A stretch of 22,950 bases of DNA from CAZBMJ01 sp964493205 (lineage in GTDB: Bacteria; Myxococcota; UBA727; JABDBI01), in NCBI GenBank assembly GCA_964493205.1, contig CAZBMJ010000034.1, forward strand, positions 1-22,950, given 5' to 3'. Shown here in pieces: positions 15,219 to 22,950 of the stretch (position 1 is its first letter; every line of letters begins with the position of its first letter). A program made the position numbers and the translations under genes. The notes under the pieces were generated by a model. The model was not told the DNA's origin and searched no databases. It saw only the letters and a list, made by a program, of their open reading frames with translations.

Positions 15219-16997
15219 CTAAGACTTAGCAACAAAATCATCCCACATGGTTTTAAAATTTTTATTTTTTTCAAGAAGCTCGTTAAAGCTACCCTCATCA
15301 ATAATGCAACCATTTTCAAACATAATAATGCGATCAAAAAGCTTAAGTAAATTCATTTTGTGAATTGAGGCAATAATGCTTTTATCGCTAAAAGCTTCCC
15401 AAATATTCTGGTAAATCTCATATTCGTTTTCTGGATCAACAGAACTTGTGGATTCATCAAGAAGTATCAGCTCTTTATTTTTAGAAAAAAGTAAAGCGCG
15501 AGTTAAAGCTAGACGTTGTTTTTGCCCTCCTGATAAATTCACACCTTTTTCGTTGACTACTGAATCAAGGCCATTAGGAAGTTGTTTAATTATAGTATCA
15601 AAAGCGGCTAACTTAGCTGCCTGCAAAACTACCTCATCATCATAATCAAGGCCAAGAGTAATATTTTCTCGAATAGTAGATGAAAAAATTTCTGGTTCTT
15701 GTGGCACCAACATAGTTTTTAGATCAATATCTGCAAATGAAGTAACAATAGGATCTTTATGGTCTAATACTAAAACTCCACAAGCAGCTGGATACATACC
15801 ATGAAGCACTTTTAAAAAAGTAGTTTTTCCTGAACCAGATTCACCAATAATAGCTACTCGCTCACCATACCTCATATGAAAGGAAATTTTATTGAGGTTT
15901 AATAAGTCTGCTTTGTTATGGTAGCTAAATGATAAATCTTGAATGCACAAGTTCTTCCAAGCATCCTTGCTCTCTGCCCTTATTAAGCTATCTTTGGTTA
16001 AAAAAGCTTTTTCAATAGATTCAGCATTCACAACACGATTTTTATATACAGTAACTTGCTCATAAAAATTTCCAAATCGATAAAATACAAATATAAGTTC
16101 AACTAAATAAGAAAATAAGGTTGCCAATACACCAACATCTACTTCTAAACCCAAATGCGCATGATAATAAATATAAATACCCAAAGGAATAAAAGCTATG
16201 GCTTGAAATAGCATAATACCAGTGAACCATTTTGCTTCATTAAGAACAACATTTGACTTATACACTGGACGTGGTGCAGCATATCGATCAAGCACCCCTG
16301 CTAAAACTGACTTTTCTATATGAAGTATTTTAACTGTGGTAATGTTTGATAATGCATCAAAAATAGCAGCTGAAGCTTTATTACTAAACTTATTAAGAGT
16401 TTTGTACTGTGGAATTAAGCGTTTATCAAATTGCAATATTATAAGTAAAGAAAGAACCCCACAAATAAAAACCGCCGTTCCTATAGTTTTGGAAAATAAA
16501 AACAGAACTAAGGAAGTTCCTATGAGCTTTACCACTATTTCCACTATTTGATAGACATTTTCAGCAAACTCAAAAAGGCCTTTTGCTGCTTTATCTACCT
16601 TATCGATAGTGCTACCTGAATCATGTTCATTATGCCACGATAGCCTTAGGTCTAAAAGTCCACCCAAGAGATACTTGCGATAATTAAGCATGGCACTAAA
16701 AGCGACCATTCGTTCTATCACTCTTGCAGGCCCATGCAACATCCAAAAGAAAAATTCTTTTAAAAACATAGCTAATAATAAGAATAATAAATACCAAATA
16801 TTATTTAAACTAAGACCATTTTTTTGTATTTCACCAATAAAAATACCAAAGATAACTGGACCTAAAAGCATAATGCTATTTGCTATAAGCAGCATACTGA
16901 TATATAAAACTATTTTACTTTTTTTTTCTTCGGCAAAACGCCATAATTTTTTTAATAAGAATATGCTGGCTTCATTAGCGATTTTTTCGACTATCAT
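15219..16997 (-). CDS. ABC exporter, fused membrane and ATPase domains
   Basis: A 592-residue half-transporter of the MsbA/exporter type in the inner membrane. Hydrophobic segments at about residues 30-58, 68-88, 155-190 and 260-310 form the membrane domain. The ATPase domain shows Walker A 'GESGSGKTT' at 385-393, Q-loop 'LVPQEPEIFSSTIRENI', signature 'LSGGQKQR' at 488-495, Walker B 'LILLDES' at 510-516 and the switch His near 546 ('SIHKMNLL'). ATG 16997 is preferred over GTG 17012 because GAGGTGG (17004-17010) is six bases before it. The substrate is unknown. A truncated copy of its 3' end lies downstream at 14552-14811. Confidence 0.93.
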   Translation of the reverse strand: MIVEKIANEASIFLLKKLWRFAEEKKSKIVLYISMLLIANSIMLLGPVIFGIFIGEIQKNGLSLNNIWYLLFLLLAMFLKEFFFWMLHGPARVIERMVAFSAMLNYRKYLLGGLLDLRLSWHNEHDSGSTIDKVDKAAKGLFEFAENVYQIVEIVVKLIGTSLVLFLFSKTIGTAVFICGVLSLLIILQFDKRLIPQYKTLNKFSNKASAAIFDALSNITTVKILHIEKSVLAGVLDRYAAPRPVYKSNVVLNEAKWFTGIMLFQAIAFIPLGIYIYYHAHLGLEVDVGVLATLFSYLVELIFVFYRFGNFYEQVTVYKNRVVNAESIEKAFLTKDSLIRAESKDAWKNLCIQDLSFSYHNKADLLNLNKISFHMRYGERVAIIGESGSGKTTFLKVLHGMYPAACGVLVLDHKDPIVTSFADIDLKTMLVPQEPEIFSSTIRENITLGLDYDDEVVLQAAKLAAFDTIIKQLPNGLDSVVNEKGVNLSGGQKQRLALTRALLFSKNKELILLDESTSSVDPENEYEIYQNIWEAFSDKSIIASIHKMNLLKLFDRIIMFENGCIIDEGSFNELLEKNKNFKTMWDDFVAKS

Positions 16998-17109
16998 AGC
17001 TGACCACCTCACTAATTTGCAGTTAGGTGCATACTATTCCTTTGGAATGGGATTATCAAGAGCAGGCTAAAAACCTTACTCTAGCCAATAATTATCATAT
17101 AGATCAAGA

Positions 17110-17162
17110 ACTTATCAAAATCTATGAAAATCTTATTGTAATAGTAATATTTTCATGAAAAA
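17110..17162. repeat. 53-bp direct repeat, left copy
   Basis: Identical to 18308-18360 except at 17138 (G versus A). It contains an inverted pair ATGAAAAT (17124-17131) / ATTTTCAT (17149-17156) and a 12-bp palindrome TTTTCATGAAAA. It ends eight bases before the ATG of the DUF4143 ATPase and must include or touch that gene's promoter. The left half also lies in a 43-codon open frame (17027-17158) of uncertain reality. Confidence 0.92.
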
Positions 17163-17170
17163 CTATAATC

Positions 17171-18295
17171 ATGAAAAGAGATGAATATTTACATAAAATT
17201 AAACAAGCCTTTGAAGTTAACCCAGCAGTAGCTTTGTTAGGGCCTAGGCAATGTGGAAAAACTACTTTAGCAAAAACATATGCCCAATCTTTTAAAAATA
17301 TTTTGTTTTTAGACTTAGAAAATCCGGTGCATTTAGCGAAGCTTGAATCACCAATGCTGGCTTTGGATAAAGAATATGATTTAATAGTCATTGATGAAAT
17401 TCAAAGAAGACCAGAACTTTTTTTAATTTTAAGAGTATTAATAGACCAGAAAGAACGCAGACAAAAATTTTTGCTTTTAGGTAGTGCCTCTCGTGAGCTA
17501 ATAAGACAATCATCAGAAACTTTGGCAGGAAGAATATCATATTTAGAACTAACTCCATTTTGTTTGTTTGAAACAGGAGAGATGAAAAAGCTATGGCTTC
17601 GAGGGGGGTTTCCTCAGTCATTCTTAGCTAAAAATGATAGCGTTAGCCTTGCTTGGAGAGATTCTTATATAACTACGTTTTTAGAGCAAGACATACCAAG
17701 TTTGGGTTTTCATGTACCTCCTATGCAAATCAGGCGATTTTTTATGATGTTAGCCCATTGCCATGGAAATATTTTAAATGTGTCAGAGCTAGGAGTTTCT
17801 TTGGTAGTATCTCATACGGCCATTAATAACTATCTTTCCATACTTACTGGAACTTTTATGATAAGACAGCTTTTACCTTGGTTTGAAAATATTCATAAAC
17901 GGCAAATTAAATCGCCAAAAATATTTTTTAGAGATTCTGGTATCTTTCACGCTTTACTTAAAATATCTAGCGAAGAAGATTTATATTTTCATCCAAAACT
18001 TGGAGCATCGTGGGAAGGGTTTGCTATAGAAGAAGTTATTAAAAAGCTTGGACTTCCGCCTGAACAATGTTTTTTTTGGGGCGTTCATGCACAAGCTGAA
18101 CTTGATCTCTTAGTGTTTATAAACAATAAAAAAATTGGTTTTGAAATAAAATACAACGAAGCTCCCACCATGAGTAAATCTATGCATTTGGCCATGGAAC
18201 TATTAAAACTTGATGAACTAAATATTATTTATCCGGGAAAAACTAATTACTTGTTGAGAGATAATATTAAAGTTTGCTCGTTGGAAGAATTCTGA
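17171..18295 (+). CDS. DUF4143-type AAA+ ATPase with nuclease-like C-terminus
   Basis: A 374-residue ATPase of the family common in host-associated bacteria and archaea. Walker A 'GPRQCGKTT' at 24-32, 'FLDLENP' at 46-52, Walker B 'LIVIDEIQ' at 71-78, a sensor-like 'LLLGSASREL' at 101-110 and 'LRGGFP' at about 143-148. The C-terminal DUF4143 domain includes 'KIFFRDSGIFHALL' and a PD-(D/E)XK-like pattern, 'ELDLLVF' then 'GFEIKY' (Asp312, Glu325, Lys327). The cellular role of the family is not established. No strong ribosome site precedes the ATG. The gene stands alone on + between two - strand genes and is enclosed by 53-bp direct repeats, suggesting it was acquired or rearranged as a unit. Confidence 0.93.
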   Translation: MKRDEYLHKIKQAFEVNPAVALLGPRQCGKTTLAKTYAQSFKNILFLDLENPVHLAKLESPMLALDKEYDLIVIDEIQRRPELFLILRVLIDQKERRQKFLLLGSASRELIRQSSETLAGRISYLELTPFCLFETGEMKKLWLRGGFPQSFLAKNDSVSLAWRDSYITTFLEQDIPSLGFHVPPMQIRRFFMMLAHCHGNILNVSELGVSLVVSHTAINNYLSILTGTFMIRQLLPWFENIHKRQIKSPKIFFRDSGIFHALLKISSEEDLYFHPKLGASWEGFAIEEVIKKLGLPPEQCFFWGVHAQAELDLLVFINNKKIGFEIKYNEAPTMSKSMHLAMELLKLDELNIIYPGKTNYLLRDNIKVCSLEEF

Positions 18296-18307
18296 GATAA
18301 ATCAGCC

Positions 18308-18360
18308 ACTTATCAAAATCTATGAAAATCTTATTATAATAGTAATATTTTCATGAAAAA
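18308..18360. repeat. 53-bp direct repeat, right copy
   Basis: Second copy of 17110-17162, starting 13 bases after the stop of the DUF4143 ATPase gene, with one mismatch. The gene plus one repeat makes a unit of about 1.2 kb that could be deleted or amplified by recombination between the copies. Confidence 0.92.
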
Positions 18361-18384
18361 ATTGTGAGTACACAGCAAATTCCC

Positions 18385-18459
18385 GCTCGCAAACTGAGCA
18401 TTCCCCACGAATTTTTTTCTCCCCAGACTTTAGTTCGTGGGGATACCTCAGCTCGCAAA
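18385..18459. repeat. hairpin element with nested inverted and direct repeats
   Basis: TCCCCACGAA (18402-18411) pairs with TTCGTGGGGA (18434-18443), and CTGAG (18394-18398) pairs with CTCAG (18447-18451), giving a long stem. GCTCGCAAA is present as a direct repeat at 18385-18393 and 18451-18459. It sits between the 3' ends of two convergent genes, so it may help to end transcription, but no T-run follows the stem. Its minus strand contains TGAGGTATCCCCACGAA, nearly the same as a motif in the 5160-5647 element. Confidence 0.8.
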
Positions 18460-18501
18460 GAGGCTTTATGTGAAAAACTGTTTTTTTAGAAAAACTTTAG
18501 A

Positions 18502-19473
18502 TTATTCGTATAAAAAGCAGGCAGCTTTTTGCTTATTAAGTTCAATAAATTTAGGAACTTCTACTTTGCATTTGGGCATCACGTGCCTGCATCGCGTATG
18601 AAACTTACAGCCACTGGGTGGATTAATGGGGCTTGGTACCTCGCCTGAAAGTAATATTCGATTACTTTTTTTGCCTTCTTTTGGCATGGGGCTGGGCACA
18701 GAACTTAATAAAGCTTGTGTATAAGGATGTTTAGGAGCACTAAAAACAGCTTGTGCATCTCCTATTTCTACAATATTTCCTAAATACATAACGGCAATAC
18801 GCGAGGCTATATGTTTTACAACGTGCAAGTCATGGGCAATAAACAAATACGTTAAGCCCAAGTTATATTGCAAATCCTGCATTAAATTAATTATTTGAGC
18901 CTGAATAGAAACATCTAGGGCAGAAATAGGTTCATCACAAACAATAAATTTTGGATTAACAGCCAGTGCTCTAGCAATGCCAATACGTTGTCGTTGGCCA
19001 CCTGAAAATTCGTGTGGGTAGCGATAAAGAGATTCTTTTCGTAAGCCTACTACTGATAAAAGATCTAGAATTTTTTCTTGCCGCTCTTTAGGATCTTTGC
19101 CTATTTTATGGATAATCATCGCTTCTTCAATAATACTTCCAACGCTCATGCGAGGATTAAGCGAGGCAAAAGGATCTTGAAAAATAATTTGCATTTTTTG
19201 ACGCAAAGCTCTCATTTCTGATTTGCCAATATGAGTTATATCCTGTCCCATAAACTTTATTTGGCCTTCACCTGGTTCGATCAAACGCAAAATAGTTCTA
19301 CCTAAGGTAGATTTCCCACAACCTGACTCACCAACCAGTCCCAAAGTTTCACCTTCATCAATATGAAAATCAACTCCATCAAGGGCTTTGATAATGCTAG
19401 TGTGTTTTTTTATAAAACCTGATGTTTGAATAAAATGCTGTTTTAGTCCATTAATTTCAAGCAATGCGCTCAT
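18502..19473 (-). CDS. dppF: oligopeptide/dipeptide ABC transporter ATPase, OppF/DppF type
   Basis: A 323-residue ATPase energising peptide import. Walker A 'GESGCGKST' at 48-56, Q-loop 'IIFQDPFASLNPRMS', signature 'FSGGQRQR' at 156-163, Walker B 'FIVCDEPISALD' at about 176-187, and the Opp/Dpp C-terminal extension with 'CKFHTRC' and further cysteines. It begins directly after the dppD stop (TAGATG), so the pair is coupled. No permease or binding-protein gene follows; the next + strand gene is unrelated. Opp and Dpp, and related nickel or glutathione importers, cannot be told apart from the ATPases alone, so the symbol is provisional. Confidence 0.92.
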   Translation of the reverse strand: MSALLEINGLKQHFIQTSGFIKKHTSIIKALDGVDFHIDEGETLGLVGESGCGKSTLGRTILRLIEPGEGQIKFMGQDITHIGKSEMRALRQKMQIIFQDPFASLNPRMSVGSIIEEAMIIHKIGKDPKERQEKILDLLSVVGLRKESLYRYPHEFSGGQRQRIGIARALAVNPKFIVCDEPISALDVSIQAQIINLMQDLQYNLGLTYLFIAHDLHVVKHIASRIAVMYLGNIVEIGDAQAVFSAPKHPYTQALLSSVPSPMPKEGKKSNRILLSGEVPSPINPPSGCKFHTRCRHVMPKCKVEVPKFIELNKQKAACFLYE

Positions 19474-20478
19474 CTAAATTTTTCCTTGAGGGTACAAGCA
19501 ACGATAGGTATGATTATTTAAGTTATCTAAATTTATATTTGCTTTTAAACAACTATCTTGTCTATTAGAGCAACGCTCATAAAATCTACATCCAGGACCA
19601 ATGTTAAGAAGGTTTGGAACCATGCCAGGAATAGCTTTTAACCTAGGCTTTTTATCAATACCCAAAACCACTTCACCTTTATAATAGCCAGGAATGGAGT
19701 TTAATAAGCCTATAGTGTAAGGGTGCTTTGGTTTAAAAAATAAATCAGTAATGCTCGCTTCTTCTACTATTTGGCCAGCATACATAACCGCTACTCTATC
19801 ACACATTTCAGCTACCACACCTAAATCATGAGTTATTAATAATATACTCATATTTAATTTTTGCTGAAGGCTTTTCATTAAATCCATTATTTGAGCTTGA
19901 ATAGTAACATCAAGGGCCGTAGTAGGTTCGTCAGCAATCAGTAGATCAGGATTACATGATAATGCCATAGCGATCATAACTCGCTGGCGCATACCACCTG
20001 ATAATTGATGTGGATAATTATCAACTCTTGTACTGGCTGAAGCGATACCTACTAAATCAAGCATTTCAATAGCTTTTTGCAAAGCTTCTTTTTTACTTAA
20101 GCCTTGATGAAGCCTTAAAACTTCCATGATTTGGTCGCCTATAGTAAATACAGGATTTAGTGATGTCATGGGTTCTTGAAAAATCATGGCTACTTTATTA
20201 CCACGAATTTTTCTTATTAAATGCTCGGGCAAAGTTAGTAAATCTTCTCCATGAAAATAAATCTGACCATTGGCGATTTTGCCTACAGGTTTAGAAATTA
20301 AACGCATAATGCTTAAGGCAGTAACACTTTTACCACACCCTGATTCGCCCACCAGGCCCAAAGTTTCACCTTTTTTTAAACTTAAGCAAGTTTTATCCAG
20401 TGCTCTAATAATTCCATCTTCAGTAGCAAATTCAACCACCAGATCGTTGATAGTAAGCAAGTCTTGGTTTTCGTTCAT
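19474..20478 (-). CDS. dppD: oligopeptide/dipeptide ABC transporter ATPase, OppD/DppD type
   Basis: A 334-residue partner ATPase of the peptide importer. Walker A 'GESGCGKS' at 44-51, 'MIFQEPMTSLNPVFTIGDQI', signature 'LSGGMRQR', Walker B 'LLIADEPTTALD', and the C-terminal oligopeptide-transporter domain with 'GCRFYERCSNRQDSC'. AGGG lies a few bases before the ATG. It starts 15 bases after the lipoprotein gene on the same strand. Permeases are absent from the window, which is unlike a standard dppABCDF operon. The choice of Dpp over Opp is not supported by more than general similarity. Confidence 0.92.
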   Translation of the reverse strand: MNENQDLLTINDLVVEFATEDGIIRALDKTCLSLKKGETLGLVGESGCGKSVTALSIMRLISKPVGKIANGQIYFHGEDLLTLPEHLIRKIRGNKVAMIFQEPMTSLNPVFTIGDQIMEVLRLHQGLSKKEALQKAIEMLDLVGIASASTRVDNYPHQLSGGMRQRVMIAMALSCNPDLLIADEPTTALDVTIQAQIMDLMKSLQQKLNMSILLITHDLGVVAEMCDRVAVMYAGQIVEEASITDLFFKPKHPYTIGLLNSIPGYYKGEVVLGIDKKPRLKAIPGMVPNLLNIGPGCRFYERCSNRQDSCLKANINLDNLNNHTYRCLYPQGKI

Positions 20479-20493
20479 AACTACCCTAAAAAT

Positions 20494-21261
20494 CTATTTT
20501 GGCGGCTTAAGATAAAAAATTTCTTTATCTTCATGAGCACCATTTAACAGTACTTCATTGATCAAAAACTTAAAATTAGTTTCTCTAGATTTATCCTTGA
20601 TGCTAAAAACCATTTCTTTAGGAAAATAAATCCCATTTATGTTAGTAAAATTTTTATAGGTTGCATTATATTGCAACTCCAAAGCTTGATTATTCCAATT
20701 AATTGCTGTGATATGCTGCGTATGCTCATCAAAATAAAAAGAAATTTGCCAGGCTTGCTCTCTTGTGCCAGTTATTTTATACAAATTTTTGTCTTTATAA
20801 GTCTGTAAATTCTGTATACCTGACAATAATACTTTATTCAGCATTAATTCAATCAATATTTTTGGATAAATTTTAGTTTCAAAAAGTGTAAAAAAAGTAT
20901 TTTTATTATAATCAATACTAGTATAGTTATTTTCTCCACTAAGACTAAAATCATACATAGTTACAAAAGAATCGTTGGAAGCAACTATAACACTGGGAGG
21001 GCCTATAAAAGATTTAACAAAAAATAATAAATTTTGCGGCTCTTGAACGATAATATCAGCTTGTTCGTGGAAAAAATGTCCTAAAAAACCAGTGGCTCTT
21101 ATATCTATTGAAGCTTTTAGTTGAGTTATTTGAGAATTAGCTTTATTAATTTGCTCTATAGTATTGGCTTGTTCATCCCGTGATAAGGCAATGAATTTTT
21201 GTGAACAAGACATCAAAAAAGCTAAGCTTACTAATAAAAAATAATAGCGAAGCTTATGCAT
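20494..21261 (-). CDS. outer-membrane-type lipoprotein, LolA/LolB-like or DUF4292-like
   Basis: A 255-residue lipoprotein with a signal peptide and lipobox 'LMSC' near residue 19. The mature part has many beta strands, with a pattern 'ASIDIRATGFLGHFFHEQAD' followed by 'SFIGPPSVIV', as seen in LolB-like and DUF4292-like lipoproteins that bind lipid tails in a half-barrel. The similarity is of pattern only. ATG 21261 overlaps the mreB stop by one base (TGATG); a GTG three bases earlier is also possible. Lying directly behind mreB and before dppD, it is probably co-transcribed with both. A role in envelope biogenesis is a reasonable inference. Confidence 0.7.
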   Translation of the reverse strand: MHKLRYYFLLVSLAFLMSCSQKFIALSRDEQANTIEQINKANSQITQLKASIDIRATGFLGHFFHEQADIIVQEPQNLLFFVKSFIGPPSVIVASNDSFVTMYDFSLSGENNYTSIDYNKNTFFTLFETKIYPKILIELMLNKVLLSGIQNLQTYKDKNLYKITGTREQAWQISFYFDEHTQHITAINWNNQALELQYNATYKNFTNINGIYFPKEMVFSIKDKSRETNFKFLINEVLLNGAHEDKEIFYLKPPK

Positions 21262-22286
21262 CACAATAATAAACCCTTATAAGCATCAATGTTTTCTAAA
21301 ACTTGACCAACGCCATCAACTACTGCATGCAAAGGATTTTTCGCAATATACACAGGAATGCCACACTTTTCTGCTAATAGTTTATCAAGGCCTTTAATAT
21401 TAGCTCCTCCACCACAAATAAAGATACCTCTTTCAATAATATCTGAACAAAGTTCTGCGGGAGTAAGTTCTAAGACTGATTTAGTTGTGGCTACAAACTG
21501 TCTGATGTTATCTTGTAAGGCTTCTCTAATTTCTACACTAGTGACAATTATGGAACGAGGAACACCAGTTATTAGATCTCTACCTTTTACTTCAACTTGT
21601 AACTCTTCATCTAGAGTATAGGCTGAACCTATCTTAATTTTAATAAGTTCAGCAGTACGCTCACCGATTAAAATATTGTGTCTTTTACGCACAAAATTAA
21701 CAATGGATTCATCCATTTTATCGCCCGCAACACGTAAAGTTTGCGAGGCTACTAAGCCACACAAAGAAATAACTGCAACGTCAGTGGTTCCCCCACCAAT
21801 ATCAATGATCATGGAACCACGTGCTTCTCTCACAGGTAATCCAGCACCAACAGCTGCGGCCATAGGTTGTTCTATTAAGTAAACTTCACGCATACCAGCG
21901 CCTAAAGCCGCTTCTCGCACTGCTTTTTGCTCAATAGAAGTAATTTCTGCAGGCACAGAGATCAATAAACGACCTCTCACCATCATGCTTCTGTTGGTAG
22001 CTTTAAGAATAAAACGCTTTATCATTTCTTGAGTAACATCAAAATCAGCTATAACACCATCTCTCATGGGTCTAATAGCTACAATATTGCCAGGCGTCTT
22101 GCCAAGCATTTCTTTAGCTTCTCTCCCAACCGCTAAAATCCTATTTTGCCCACCATCTTTTAAAATGGCCACTACACTAGGTTCATTTAGAACTACGCCT
22201 TTACCTTGTACGTGAACAAGAGTATTGGCCGTACCAAGATCGATTGCTAAATTAGCACCAAACATGTCTAAGAATTTGCCAAACAC
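21261..22286 (-). CDS. mreB: rod shape-determining protein MreB
   Basis: A 341-residue bacterial actin that organises lateral cell-wall synthesis at the inner membrane. Visible: 'AIDLGTANTLV' (phosphate 1), 'EPSVVAI', 'IADFDVTQEMI', 'EQPMAAAVGAGLP', 'MIIDIGGGTTDVAVISL' (phosphate 2) and 'GIFICGGGANIKGLD' (adenosine loop). The length is normal. GTG 22286 is chosen because GGAG precedes it by eight bases and the added residues resemble the amphipathic MreB N-terminus; ATG 22265 is the alternative. mreC and mreD do not follow; a lipoprotein gene does. Retention of MreB implies a walled, elongated cell or one with regulated wall growth. Confidence 0.96.
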   Translation of the reverse strand: MFGKFLDMFGANLAIDLGTANTLVHVQGKGVVLNEPSVVAILKDGGQNRILAVGREAKEMLGKTPGNIVAIRPMRDGVIADFDVTQEMIKRFILKATNRSMMVRGRLLISVPAEITSIEQKAVREAALGAGMREVYLIEQPMAAAVGAGLPVREARGSMIIDIGGGTTDVAVISLCGLVASQTLRVAGDKMDESIVNFVRKRHNILIGERTAELIKIKIGSAYTLDEELQVEVKGRDLITGVPRSIIVTSVEIREALQDNIRQFVATTKSVLELTPAELCSDIIERGIFICGGGANIKGLDKLLAEKCGIPVYIAKNPLHAVVDGVGQVLENIDAYKGLLL

Positions 22287-22415
22287 AAATAAAGCTCCAA
22301 AGCTGTTAAAAGATTAAAATATGATAATTTCTCAAAAAACCTATTTTTTATCTCCATAAAATTTAATAACACTATTTGCTTATCACAGTCGTTTATAAGT
22401 GTGGAATAGGTAAAA
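22287..22415. promoter_or_regulatory. divergent intergenic region between mreB and folB
   Basis: This 129-bp AT-rich gap separates the divergent mreB and folB genes and should carry both promoters. It has several TA-rich -10-like stretches but no pair I would call with confidence. GGAG next to the mreB GTG and AGG before the folB GTG are the only clear signals. Confidence 0.4.
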
Positions 22416-22757
22416 GTGTTTTTTATGCAATCCTTAGAAATACAAATTAAAAAAGAAGTAATTATTGGTGTCTATGAAAGAGAAAAAAAAGTAACTCAGC
22501 CTATTACTATAGATATTTATTTGCAACTAGAAGACAATAACAAACTATTAAATAAAAACACTATCTTAGATATTATAAATAATCATCATAAACCAGTAGA
22601 ACTAATAGAGCATCTTGCATATGTGTTAGGCCAAGATATTTTAAAAAAATTTACTAACGCTCTACTATTAAAAATAGATATTAAAAAACCTCTGGCTATT
22701 AAAAATGCTGATTATGCTGCTTGTTCCATATTATTTGAATTAACAGAAGATATTTGA
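22416..22757 (+). CDS. folB: dihydroneopterin aldolase-like protein (FolB family)
   Basis: A 113-residue protein resembling FolB, which cleaves dihydroneopterin in folate synthesis (EC 4.1.2.25). It has the family start 'IKKEVIIGVYEREKKVTQPI' with the conserved Glu, a mid-region helix 'VELIEHLAYVLGQDIL' matching 'LIEtLA', and the C-terminal 'IDIKKPLAIKNADYAA' with the catalytic-type Lys-Pro. The segment between residues 40 and 57 is shorter or more diverged than usual, where 'Dt.dY..v' is expected. Starts at GTG 22416 (AGG at about 22408, five to six bases away) or ATG 22425. The family also includes FolX epimerase, so the precise activity is less certain. Confidence 0.75.
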   Translation: MFFMQSLEIQIKKEVIIGVYEREKKVTQPITIDIYLQLEDNNKLLNKNTILDIINNHHKPVELIEHLAYVLGQDILKKFTNALLLKIDIKKPLAIKNADYAACSILFELTEDI

Positions 22758-22810
22758 AAACTACTAAGACCATAATTTTATTGAATAATTAATAAATTTA
22801 TTTATAAATA

Positions 22811-22836
22811 TTGCCACTTTTTTAAAAAAGTGTCAA
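22811..22836 (+). terminator. hairpin, probable terminator of folB
   Basis: CACTTTTTTAAAAAAGTG (22815-22832) is a perfect palindrome, extended by TTG/CAA with one mismatch to 26 bp, and followed by TTTT. It lies 54 bases after the folB stop. The stem is AT-rich and has almost no loop, so strength is doubtful. Confidence 0.4.
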
Positions 22837-22950
22837 TTTTCATAAACTAAATTTTAGATAAGCCAAGATGCTCAAATTCTATTTTCAGCCCATTCCTACG
22901 TGCCACGCCCATATGATTACCCATAAGTATTGATTAGTTAATCTGAGTTT

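Noticed and set aside
16690..17070. 126-residue + strand frame opposite the ABC exporter
   Set aside because: Antisense shadow of the membrane domain; no ribosome site and no recognisable motif.
17122..17391. 89-residue minus-strand frame opposite the DUF4143 ATPase start
   Set aside because: Antisense shadow of a gene with clear Walker motifs.
18402..18443. Standard intrinsic terminator for the ATPase gene or dppF
   Set aside because: The stem is strong, but neither strand has a T-run after it; the T-run is in the loop.
22837..22950. Possible minus-strand gene end (short frame MGNHMGVARRNGL...) at the window edge
   Set aside because: About 25 codons, with a stop close upstream in frame and no motif I recognise; it may belong to a feature outside the window.

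Overview
The window is strongly AT-rich, densely coded DNA with many short or overlapping gene junctions. It carries genes typical of Gram-negative bacteria (lipoproteins with lipoboxes, a LolA/LolB-like outer-membrane lipoprotein, MreB, FdxA-type ferredoxin, YhbY, PlsC). Several genes are decayed: a toxin interrupted by a stop codon, a GIY-YIG remnant, an ABC-transporter remnant and an AAA ATPase remnant. There are also dispersed inverted and direct repeats and a poly-A frameshift. This fits a host-associated or intracellular proteobacterium undergoing genome decay. I cannot assign it to a genus from sequence alone.

Layout: (1) 1-1311, the end of an AbiE toxin-antitoxin operon on +, with the toxin gene broken by one in-frame TAG. 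(2) 1432-1737, fdxA ferredoxin on -, divergent from a + block. (3) 1788-5140, tightly spaced + genes: yhbY, proline iminopeptidase, plsC, a MoxR ATPase and a GFA-family zinc protein. (4) 5141-5670, a 488-bp element made of two 112-bp inverted arms around a decayed GIY-YIG nuclease gene, sitting between convergent genes. (5) 14460 down to 5671 on -: a secreted protein, a lipoprotein, then a pentose-phosphate/hexose-phosphate operon rpiB-tal-pgi-gnd-zwf-pgl. tal and pgi look like one ancestral Tal-Pgi fusion gene now split by a -1 frame difference at a run of ten A. (6) 14461-15218, no intact gene: a truncated copy of the neighbouring ABC transporter, an internally deleted DUF4143 AAA ATPase, and a 42-bp near-perfect palindrome just upstream of the latter. 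(7) 15219-16997, an intact ABC exporter on -. (8) 17171-18295, an intact DUF4143 ATPase on +, enclosed by 53-bp direct repeats, followed by a large hairpin element. (9) 22286 down to 18502 on -: mreB, an outer-membrane-type lipoprotein, dppD/oppD, dppF/oppF. (10) 22416-22757, folB-like gene on +, followed by a hairpin.

How it works together: zwf, pgl and gnd oxidise glucose-6-phosphate to ribulose-5-phosphate with reducing power; rpiB interconverts ribulose- and ribose-5-phosphate; tal and pgi link the pathway back to hexose phosphates. Transketolase and ribulose-phosphate epimerase are not in the window. The two ATPases DppD/DppF need permeases and a binding protein encoded elsewhere. The most noteworthy observations are the tal/pgi poly-A frameshift, the inverted-repeat GIY-YIG element, and two DUF4143 ATPase loci each with a different palindromic repeat directly at the 5' end.
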